Origin: a bacterium UBA7470
GTDB lineage: Bacteria; Pseudomonadota; Gammaproteobacteria; Burkholderiales; Burkholderiaceae_C
Assembly: GCA_002479815.1 (NCBI GenBank)
Contig: DLPA01000107.1
Coordinates: forward strand, 1-5,185
Direction: 5' to 3'
Length of the DNA stretch: 5,185 bases
Part shown: in pieces, positions 1-4,593 of the stretch
Layout: each line of letters starts with the position of its first letter
Numbering within the stretch: position 1 is the first letter of the stretch
Program-made: the position numbers and the translations under genes
Notes under the pieces: model-generated
Told to the model about the DNA's origin: nothing
Seen by the model: the letters and a program-made list of their open reading frames with translations, nothing else
Databases searched by the model: none

Positions 1-707
1 GAACCGGCGTAAACCACGCGCCCATCTGCTGCCGCCAACACGGGATCACCTGCTTTACCGGCAATGCCCAGCCCCTTGTTTTTCTGTTCGTCAAAACCCG
101 CTACCACGGAGCCTGTGGCAGGCCAAATGAAGCGTATGTCATTGTCGTCTGCGGGAGGTCTGCTGGTTGAAGTGGTGGCTGGCGCAGGAGCCGCAGCGGG
201 TGCAGCGCCAGCGGCTGGGGGCAAAGGACGGGGGGTGATGCCCGGTGCAGCCGCCACTGGCGCGCTGGCCGTAGGCGCTGCCACCGCAGGCGGTGATGCA
301 GTGGGAGGTAACACACGCAAGACTTGCCCAATTTCAATGCGATTGGGGTTGTCAATGTTGTTCCAGCGGGCGACATCACGCGGATGTTGACCATACTCCA
401 AGCCGATGCGCGTCAGCGTGTCTCCCGCTCTGACCGTGTGGTAACCAGGCTTGCCTGTATGTTCTGCCCCAGGTAAAGGCGTAGCGCCAACAGCCAATGG
501 CGGCAGACTTGTCGCCCCTTCGACGGGTGCAGGAGCCGCAGAAGGCGCACCCATCGCGCTTGAAACGGGACGACGGTCTTCTACGGGCGCAGGGCCATCC
601 AAGCGTGTGGTGGTACAGGCACTCAGCAAGACAGACAAGCTTACACCCAGCCACGGTAAAGACCGCCCCAGCGGACGCAAACGCAAAACAGAAAGAAAAT
701 CAGTCAT
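1..707 (-). CDS. nlpD: NlpD-like LysM/M23 lipoprotein, amidase activator type (3' end outside window)
   Basis: NlpD-family proteins are outer-membrane lipoproteins that bind septal peptidoglycan and activate an N-acetylmuramoyl-L-alanine amidase (AmiC in E. coli) during daughter-cell separation. Reading from ATG at 707-705, 235 codons are visible with no stop. Residues 1-30 form a signal peptide with basic residues, a hydrophobic core and a lipobox LLSAC, lipidated Cys at 31. A LysM domain spans about 88-132 (YHTVRAGDTL, then RWNNI and IEIGQVLRV). A Pro/Ala-rich linker covers about 134-187, and an M23-type domain begins near 193 (FIWPATGSVVAGF, ending GRVVYAG at the edge). The first zinc-ligand motif of active M23 enzymes (HxxxD) reads NKGLG here, with Asn210 and Gly214, so this domain is probably non-catalytic. 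No clear Shine-Dalgarno precedes the ATG; in-frame GTG codons at 753-755 and 768-770 are alternatives, but the ATG gives the normal lipoprotein signal. The gene follows pcm after 108 bp. In E. coli the main rpoS promoter lies inside nlpD. Confidence 0.93.
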   Translation of the reverse strand, partial: MTDFLSVLRLRPLGRSLPWLGVSLSVLLSACTTTRLDGPAPVEDRRPVSSAMGAPSAAPAPVEGATSLPPLAVGATPLPGAEHTGKPGYHTVRAGDTLTRIGLEYGQHPRDVARWNNIDNPNRIEIGQVLRVLPPTASPPAVAAPTASAPVAAAPGITPRPLPPAAGAAPAAAPAPATTSTSRPPADDNDIRFIWPATGSVVAGFDEQKNKGLGIAGKAGDPVLAAADGRVVYAG

Positions 708-815
708 AGAAAAAGTGAAGCTGCAAAGAGCCGTGTTCAGCCGCCAATCACCCACAAGACAGACAAGCACAGGCGTTCATGGAATAAGACAAGGACGAAT
801 TGGGACAATTAAAAA

Positions 816-1640
816 TCAGGCAATGCCCGATTTTAGAGGCACGAATTGAACCAGCTCCAATACTTGCTGTGTCAAGCCTTGCGCGGTTCTGTCGATCACG
901 ACCAAAGACTGTCGCCCACCTCCCACGTCCACAGGTGCAACCAAACGTCCGCCCACCGCCAATTGCTCCAACCATGCAGTCGGAATCACAGTCCCACCAG
1001 CCGCCGCAATGATGCCGCTGTAAGGCGCGCCAGCCGCGTAGCCCACCATGCCATCACCCAACAACAAATGCAGATTGAACAAGCGAAAGGGACGCAATAG
1101 ATTTCTGGCTTTGTCGTGCAGCGCCTTCAGACGCTCAATGGAGTACACCTCCGTACACACCCGACTCAAGACAGCGGCCTGATAGCCACAGCCGGTCCCG
1201 ATGTCCAGCACGCGACCAATAGGGGTGGGTCTGTCGTGCAGCAACAGCTCGATCATGCGTGCCACCACAGAGGGTTTGGAGATGGTTTGCTCGTAACCAA
1301 TAGGTAGGCTGGTGTCTTCATACGACTGGTTGGCCCAGCCCGCATCAATGAAACGGTGTCTTTCCGTGTCGCGCATCGCCCGCAGCACCGCCTCGTGATG
1401 GATGCCTTGGTGTTGCAACTTACGTACCATCGCCAACCTCAAGGCTTCATGGTTCAGCGTGCTGCGGTCTTGGTTGATAAAAAACTTTGAATCAGAAAAC
1501 CCCTTTGCAGCTTCCATTGCCACACGAGGCACTTGCTTTTTCACGTCAGTGGTCTGGGAAAGTTTGGGCGCGAAAAAAGGTTTGTTTTGATCTAAACGCG
1601 CAGGAAAACTGGGGCGATTAGGAGGTTTAGGGGCACTCAT
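816..1640 (-). CDS. pcm: Protein-L-isoaspartate O-methyltransferase
   Basis: This cytoplasmic repair enzyme methylates L-isoaspartyl residues in aged proteins using S-adenosylmethionine, starting their return to normal aspartyl linkages. The protein is 274 residues. The family core starts near residue 71, preceded by a basic, Pro-rich extension of about 65 residues absent from the 208-residue E. coli enzyme; such extensions are known in betaproteobacterial homologues. Visible motifs are YEDTSLPIGYEQTISKP at 107-123, containing the substrate-binding Ser-Leu-Pro-Ile-Gly segment, SAM-binding motif I VLDIGTGCGYQ at 144-154, the acidic SIER at 167-170, GDG at 195-197, and IPTAWLEQLAVGGRLVAP at 219-236. 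The post-motif segment APYSGIIAAAG (205-215) differs from the usual APFDxIxVTAA. The chosen ATG overlaps the surE stop by 4 bp (ATGA) and has AAAAGG 7 bases upstream. The same frame stays open upstream to 1844, but that part lies inside surE and is not protein-like. Confidence 0.96.
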   Translation of the reverse strand: MSAPKPPNRPSFPARLDQNKPFFAPKLSQTTDVKKQVPRVAMEAAKGFSDSKFFINQDRSTLNHEALRLAMVRKLQHQGIHHEAVLRAMRDTERHRFIDAGWANQSYEDTSLPIGYEQTISKPSVVARMIELLLHDRPTPIGRVLDIGTGCGYQAAVLSRVCTEVYSIERLKALHDKARNLLRPFRLFNLHLLLGDGMVGYAAGAPYSGIIAAAGGTVIPTAWLEQLAVGGRLVAPVDVGGGRQSLVVIDRTAQGLTQQVLELVQFVPLKSGIA

Positions 1641-2485
1641 GCTTGCGCCTTTTGACCTTGGTCGGCTTGCTCGGAGGTGTGCAGATGTTGAGTGAACTCT
1701 AGTGCGGTGGCAGCCCAATAAGGCAAACGACTGTGCTGTGTCAAATCCACATGCAAAGGCGTTAAACACACATAGCCCTGCTCTGCCGCATGAAAGTCGG
1801 TCCCTTCTCCGTCTTCGCGGGCAGGCCCCGCCCCTCCTATCCAATACATGGTTTCCCCCCTTGGGTTGGTTTGGGTGATGACTGGCTCTGCGGCGTGCCG
1901 CCTTCCCAAACGCGCCACCTTCATGCCCTTGATCTCAGCCAAAGGTCGATTGGGGATATTGACATTCAGCAACCAAGGCTCAGGCACTGCACGCCCCGCC
2001 GCCACCGCTGCTTCGCGTTGGCTGCGATAGTGACTGAGAGATGGCAGCAGTTGCTGCACCAAGGTACGTGCCATCTGCGCCGCATCGTCCAAATAAGCCC
2101 AGCCTCGCTCGGTTTGCGAAAACGCAATCGCCGGCACGCCAAACAAATAACCCTCCATAGCCGCGCCTACCGTGCCCGAGTAGATGGTGTCGTCCCCCAT
2201 GTTCGCCCCGTTATTGATGCCCGAGACCACCAAATCGGGGACGTAATCCAACAATCCGGTCAAGGCAATGTGGACGCAATCGGCTGGTGTGCCTGTGACG
2301 TAACGAAACCCATTCGCTGCCTTGTGCACATACAAAGGCGAGTGCAGGGTCAGGGCATTCGATTTGGCGCTGTTGTTGTGCTCAGGCGCAACCACCTCCA
2401 CACGACCCAGATCACGCAAAGCTTCATACAAAGCCACGAGACCGGGCGCCTGAAAACCATCGTCATTAGAAAGCAAGATATTCAT
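1637..2485 (-). CDS. surE: 5'-nucleotidase SurE
   Basis: SurE is a cytoplasmic metal-dependent nucleoside monophosphate phosphatase, also reported to act on short polyphosphate, and linked to stationary-phase survival. The protein is 282 residues, versus 253 in E. coli. The metal site is intact: NDDG at 7-10 (Asp8 and Asp9), Ser39 in the segment NNSAKSNALTLHS, and Asn91 in SGINNGANMGDD. Other family hallmarks are GTPADCVHIAL at 65-75, SGTVGAAMEG just after residue 100, NVNIPN, the NPRGETMYWIG segment, GTDF and a C-terminal TPLHVDLT. The extra length comes from an insertion rich in Arg and Ala around residues 152-170 and a longer polar tail of about 20 residues. It is the first gene of the surE-pcm-nlpD run and is transcribed away from the oxidoreductase gene. 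No Shine-Dalgarno is seen upstream of the ATG; a TAAAAT hexamer ends 8 bases before it, so a leaderless or very short-leader mRNA is possible. Confidence 0.97.
   Translation of the reverse strand: MNILLSNDDGFQAPGLVALYEALRDLGRVEVVAPEHNNSAKSNALTLHSPLYVHKAANGFRYVTGTPADCVHIALTGLLDYVPDLVVSGINNGANMGDDTIYSGTVGAAMEGYLFGVPAIAFSQTERGWAYLDDAAQMARTLVQQLLPSLSHYRSQREAAVAAGRAVPEPWLLNVNIPNRPLAEIKGMKVARLGRRHAAEPVITQTNPRGETMYWIGGAGPAREDGEGTDFHAAEQGYVCLTPLHVDLTQHSRLPYWAATALEFTQHLHTSEQADQGQKAQA
1648..1653 (-). promoter_or_regulatory. Ribosome binding site of pcm, inside surE
   Basis: AAAAGG on the minus strand lies within the last codons of surE, with 7 bases between it and the ATG of pcm at 1640-1638. It supports this start over upstream in-frame starts and, with the ATGA overlap, suggests translational coupling of pcm to surE. 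Confidence 0.6.
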
Positions 2486-2493
2486 AAAAGGTC

Positions 2494-2499
2494 ATTTTA
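2494..2499 (-). promoter_or_regulatory. Possible -10 element of the surE operon
   Basis: TAAAAT on the minus strand matches TATAAT at five of six positions and ends 8 bases before the surE ATG. No convincing -35 hexamer stands 16-18 bases further upstream. If used, transcription would start almost at the ATG. The match is short and could be chance. Confidence 0.3.
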
Positions 2500-2515
2500 G
2501 GCTTGGTCGCTTGTG

Positions 2516-2537
2516 CGTGATGGACTGATTCATCACG
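2516..2537. promoter_or_regulatory. Inverted repeat, operator candidate between surE and the oxidoreductase gene
   Basis: CGTGATG (2516-2522) and CATCACG (2531-2537) are perfect 7-bp inverted arms separated by 8 bp. The 22-bp dyad has the size of a site for a dimeric regulator and lies in the 120-bp divergent intergenic region, 31 bp upstream of the surE ATG and 68 bp upstream of the oxidoreductase ATG. It could affect both genes. There is no T-run on either side, so it is not a terminator. The regulator is unknown. Confidence 0.4.
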
Positions 2538-2559
2538 TCACCCCTGAGACATAGAAAAA

Positions 2560-2580
2560 CAAGCGCTTCAACGACGCTTG
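2560..2580. repeat. Short inverted repeat in the oxidoreductase leader
   Basis: CAAGCG (2560-2565) and CGCTTG (2575-2580) are perfect 6-bp inverted arms around 9 bases, ending 13 bases before the ribosome binding site. It could be a second operator or an mRNA hairpin in the leader. A dyad this short can occur by chance. Confidence 0.3.
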
Positions 2581-2593
2581 CGGCTTTCGGACG

Positions 2594-2600
2594 AAAGGAA
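2594..2600 (+). promoter_or_regulatory. Ribosome binding site of the oxidoreductase gene
   Basis: AAAGGAA is a good Shine-Dalgarno sequence with 5 bases between it and the ATG at 2606. It fixes the start of the gene. Confidence 0.75.
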
Positions 2601-2605
2601 CAAAT

Positions 2606-3592
2606 ATGCACGCATGGTTCTGCCATCAGCCTGTGGGTGTTGAGGCATTGCAATGGGAAGAACAGCCCACCCCCAGCCCAGCATCAGGACAAGTCCTGAT
2701 TGCGATTGAAGCCGCCAGCCTCAACTACCCTGACGTGCTGATCGTACAAAACAAATACCAAATGAAGCCACCTTTGCCTTTTGTCCCCGGTGCAGAGTAT
2801 GCAGGAACTATCGTTTCTGTGGGCGAAGGGGTCACGCATTTGCAAGTGGGGCAGCGCGTCGCTTGCTTGAGTGGCACCGGGGGATTTGGCTCGCACACAC
2901 TGGCTCCCGCCGCTTTGTGTATGCCCTTGCCTGCTGCATTTGCTGCAGTCGATGCCGCCGCGTTCATCATGACCTATGCCACCTCGTGGCACGCCTTGAT
3001 GGACAGAGGGGCACTGCAAGCAGGGGAAACCGTCTTGGTGTTGGGGGCAGCCGGTGGCGTGGGCACGGCGGCGATACAAATCGCCAAAGCCGCCGGCGCA
3101 ACCGTCATTGCCGCCGCCTCTACCGATGAAAAATGTCGCATCTGTGCCGAATTGGGCGCTGATGCGACCCTGAACTACACCACCCACGCCCCTGAAGGCA
3201 GTTTGCGCGACGAGATCAAGCGCCTGACCGATGGCAAAGGCCCCGATGTGGTGTATGACCCTGTGGGCGGCGCATGGGCCGAGCCTGTATTACGCAGCAC
3301 CGCATGGCGGGGCCGCTATTTGGTCATCGGCTTTGCGGGTGGCCCGATTCCACAACTGCCGATGAACCTGCCTTTGCTCAAAGGCTTGTCTGTCGTGGGG
3401 GTGTTTTGGGGCGAGTTTGCCCGCCGAGAACCCAAGGCCAACGCCGCCATGATGCAAACCTTGGCCCAGTGGTACATCCAAGGCCACATCAAACCCTTGG
3501 TGGCAGAAACGCTGCCCATGAGCGAGTTAAAAACCGCCTACGCCCGCATGGCAGCGCGGGAGGTGGTCGGCAAGCTGGTGTTGGTCAATTAA
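2606..3592 (+). CDS. NADPH:quinone oxidoreductase family protein (zinc-free MDR)
   Basis: This is a medium-chain dehydrogenase/reductase of the quinone oxidoreductase (zeta-crystallin-like) branch, likely a cytosolic NADPH-dependent reductase of quinones or of an alpha,beta-unsaturated carbonyl or acyl substrate. At 328 residues it matches the usual length. The GroES-like N-terminal domain covers about 1-120, with SLNYPD at 38-43, where zinc-dependent relatives carry the catalytic Cys, and PGAEYAG at 61-67. The Rossmann domain follows, with dinucleotide-binding LGAAGGVGTAAIQIAKAAGA at 146-165 (core AAGGVG 148-153). Further marks are LGADATLNY at 183-191, the GPDVVYDPVGG segment at 212-222, GRYLVIGFAGG at 236-246 and the C-terminal VVGKLVLVN. 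The four-Cys structural zinc loop is absent. ATG is supported by AAAGGAA. The gene diverges from surE; the next gene on the same strand is a TetR regulator 311 bp away. The physiological substrate cannot be read from the sequence. Confidence 0.94.
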   Translation: MHAWFCHQPVGVEALQWEEQPTPSPASGQVLIAIEAASLNYPDVLIVQNKYQMKPPLPFVPGAEYAGTIVSVGEGVTHLQVGQRVACLSGTGGFGSHTLAPAALCMPLPAAFAAVDAAAFIMTYATSWHALMDRGALQAGETVLVLGAAGGVGTAAIQIAKAAGATVIAAASTDEKCRICAELGADATLNYTTHAPEGSLRDEIKRLTDGKGPDVVYDPVGGAWAEPVLRSTAWRGRYLVIGFAGGPIPQLPMNLPLLKGLSVVGVFWGEFARREPKANAAMMQTLAQWYIQGHIKPLVAETLPMSELKTAYARMAAREVVGKLVLVN

Positions 3593-3622
3593 AGACAAAG
3601 GTATTTGACCAACCGCACTAAA

Positions 3623-3642
3623 CTGTATCTTTTTAGATGCAG
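3623..3642. repeat. Hairpin-forming dyad downstream of the oxidoreductase gene
   Basis: CTGTATCT (3623-3630) and AGATGCAG (3635-3642) form an 8-bp stem with one T-G mismatch (a wobble in RNA) and a TTTT loop. It starts 31 bases after the oxidoreductase stop. No T-run follows the stem, so it is a poor intrinsic terminator. It could be an operator, because a TTGACC hexamer lies 12 bp upstream and the dyad would overlie the matching -10 region. The CTGT to CAG spacing is too long for a LexA box. Confidence 0.4.
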
Positions 3643-3653
3643 GCCATACGCTG

Positions 3654-3746
3654 ATGAGTGACAACGAACAGCTATCATGGAACCCGGGTTTTTACTGCTA
3701 TTGGTTGCTTTTAGACAACTCTGCGGTTGTTGAGTTGACAATGTAA
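3654..3746 (+). CDS. Possible small ORF, 30 residues, unrecognised
   Basis: An ATG-to-TAA frame encodes 30 residues beginning MSDNEQLSWNPG. A central stretch rich in aromatic and aliphatic residues (FYCYWLLL, residues 13-20) is followed by a short polar and aliphatic tail. It has no clear Shine-Dalgarno; GCAGG lies about 10 bases upstream. The frame contains the AACCCGGGTT palindrome and most of the 3714-3739 dyad. It might be a small membrane-associated peptide, a leader peptide, the start of a decayed gene, or simply a chance frame. I do not recognise the peptide, and no function can be assigned. Confidence 0.2.
   Translation: MSDNEQLSWNPGFYCYWLLLDNSAVVELTM
3714..3739. promoter_or_regulatory. 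Inverted repeat overlapping a -35-like TTGACA
   Basis: GACAACTC (3714-3721) and GAGTTGAC (3732-3739) are inverted arms with one mismatch; the inner 6 bp CAACTC/GAGTTG are perfect, around a 10-bp spacer. The right arm overlaps TTGACA at 3735-3740. A regulator bound here could block a promoter using that hexamer, but no good -10 stands 16-18 bp downstream. Confidence 0.35.
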
Positions 3747-3772
3747 AGACCCCAAACCGAATAGATGAATGA

Positions 3773-3791
3773 AACCTGTGTTTTTCAGGTT
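3773..3791. repeat. Short inverted repeat upstream of the TetR gene
   Basis: AACCTG (3773-3778) and CAGGTT (3786-3791) are perfect 6-bp arms around a T-rich 7-base loop. No T-run follows on either strand, so it is unlikely to be a terminator. It lies about 54 bp upstream of the proposed -35 of the TetR gene and is a possible operator. Confidence 0.3.
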
Positions 3792-3844
3792 GATACTCGC
3801 CAGTTGTCACGACCGTCAAGCGTTTTGCGTATCACATACAGGCG

Positions 3845-3872
3845 TTGTCAGGCCTTGGTTTGTCGGTATTTT
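3845..3872 (+). promoter_or_regulatory. Candidate promoter of the TetR-family gene
   Basis: TTGTCA (3845-3850, five of six matches to the -35 consensus) is followed after 16 bp by TATTTT (3867-3872, four of six matches to -10). Transcription would start near 3879, leaving about 25 bases before the TTG start at 3904 and including its ribosome binding site. The -35 is part of one copy of the repeated GTTGTCA heptamer, which would suit autoregulation. Confidence 0.4.
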
Positions 3873-3890
3873 GGTCTCTTGCTTCTCCAT

Positions 3891-3896
3891 AAAGGA
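3891..3896 (+). promoter_or_regulatory. Ribosome binding site that sets a TTG start for the TetR gene
   Basis: AAAGGA is followed by a 7-base spacer and TTG at 3904, in frame with the regulator. Neither the ATG at 3931 nor the upstream ATG at 3769 has a comparable Shine-Dalgarno, so TTG 3904 is preferred. Confidence 0.6.
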
Positions 3897-3903
3897 TCGT
3901 CCT

Positions 3904-4593
3904 TTGTCGTCACACCAACACAGCCGCCCCATGCCCTTGGACGCCTTGGCCAGCCAACGTCGGCAGCCCAGTCAGCGTCGCGCACTCGTCACGGTCGAGG
4001 TCATCGCCGAAGCTGCTTTGCAGTTATTGATGCAGGAAGACTGGACGGACATTTCCATGAACCGTGTCGCGGAACGTGCAGGCTTTGCAGTCGGGACGCT
4101 GTATCAGTATTTCCCATCCAAAGAGGCGTTGGCCATTGAGGTTTATGAAGCGCATCGTCGCAGCGTTGTTCAAACCCTTTCTGGCATCCGCCGCAACGCC
4201 ATGATTGAACGCTGGGAACTGCCGCACTTGCTGCGTCGTGTGGTCGATTTGGTCGTTTGGGAATTCGCAGGCGGCGTCACAGGCAGCACCATCGCCCCAG
4301 ACATTCAAGCCTTACGCCGTTTTGCGCGTCAAGGCTGGCATTTGGGCAGTGAGGAAACCTTACAGCGTTGCTTTAAACAAACCGAAGACCAATTGGACTT
4401 GTTTTTGCAACACGTCAGACACACATATCCTGAAATGAGGATACGTACCGACCCGCTTGCGATTTATACCGTCACTCGCAGCCTTTATGGGGTGGTACGT
4501 GCCGCTTCTGAAGAGCGTTCTTTGCTCTTGGATACGGATCAATTCCCGATGGAATTGACCCGTATGATGCTGGGCTTTCTTAAGTCAAGCTAG
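3904..4593 (+). CDS. TetR/AcrR-family transcriptional regulator
   Basis: A TetR-family repressor of about 229 residues if started at TTG 3904, or 220 from ATG 3931. After a basic tail (SQRRQPSQRRA, 17-27) the first helix is VTVEVIAEAALQLLMQ (29-44). The helix-turn-helix follows: ISMNRVAERAGFAVGTLYQYFPSKEALAIEVYEAH (50-84) has the family pattern AxxAGxxxGTLYxYFxSKExL. The remaining 145 residues are the variable ligand-binding and dimer domain, so the inducer cannot be deduced. The open frame extends back to an ATG at 3769, but that stretch lacks a Shine-Dalgarno, does not look like a TetR N-terminus and would contain the likely promoter. The gene ends 14 bp inside the 3' end of an RND efflux permease on the other strand. 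TetR proteins commonly repress RND pumps or neighbouring enzymes, so the pump, the oxidoreductase and the gene itself are candidate targets. The targets are inference. Confidence 0.9.
   Translation: MSSHQHSRPMPLDALASQRRQPSQRRALVTVEVIAEAALQLLMQEDWTDISMNRVAERAGFAVGTLYQYFPSKEALAIEVYEAHRRSVVQTLSGIRRNAMIERWELPHLLRRVVDLVVWEFAGGVTGSTIAPDIQALRRFARQGWHLGSEETLQRCFKQTEDQLDLFLQHVRHTYPEMRIRTDPLAIYTVTRSLYGVVRAASEERSLLLDTDQFPMELTRMMLGFLKSS

Larger units (their letters stand above)
3593..3903. other. 311-bp intergenic region with several dyads and repeated heptamers
   Basis: No confident gene lies between the oxidoreductase and the TetR regulator. The stretch holds a TTGACC hexamer at 3605-3610, four dyad symmetries (3623-3642, 3681-3690 AACCCGGGTT, 3714-3739, 3773-3791), a possible 30-codon ORF (3654-3746), a consensus -35-like TTGACA at 3735-3740 with only a weak -10 partner, three exact copies of GTTGTCA in either orientation (3659-3665 minus, 3803-3809 plus, 3844-3850 plus), a likely promoter for the regulator and its ribosome binding site. 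No canonical intrinsic terminator with a T-run follows the oxidoreductase stop, so its transcription may read into this region. Confidence 0.6.

Noticed and set aside
64..390. A plus-strand Ala/Gly-rich ORF of 108 codons
   Set aside because: It mirrors the Pro/Ala-rich linker of nlpD on the opposite strand; low complexity and no domain.
1641..1844. A 68-codon N-terminal extension of Pcm
   Set aside because: It lies wholly inside surE in another frame, has an Arg/Cys-rich non-protein-like composition, and the ATG at 1640 has a proper Shine-Dalgarno and an ATGA junction.
1790..2500. A 236-codon plus-strand open frame opposite surE
   Set aside because: It is antisense to a clear SurE with all metal ligands. 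The predicted peptide is rich in His, Arg and Gln with no recognisable domain, as expected of a shadow frame.
3623..3642. Dyad CTGT...GCAG read as a LexA (SOS) box
   Set aside because: LexA boxes need CTGT-N8-ACAG; here the spacing is 12 and the right half is GCAG.
3623..3642. The same hairpin as an intrinsic terminator of the oxidoreductase gene
   Set aside because: The stem is AT-rich and no T-run follows it on either strand.
3735..3767. Perfect -35 TTGACA at 3735-3740 as a main promoter of the TetR gene
   Set aside because: No hexamer 16-18 bp downstream resembles TATAAT; the pair at 3845-3872 fits better with the ribosome binding site.
3589..3819. A minus-strand ORF of 76 codons across the intergenic region
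   Set aside because: No recognisable motif, no good Shine-Dalgarno, and it crosses several dyads and the oxidoreductase stop; probably chance.
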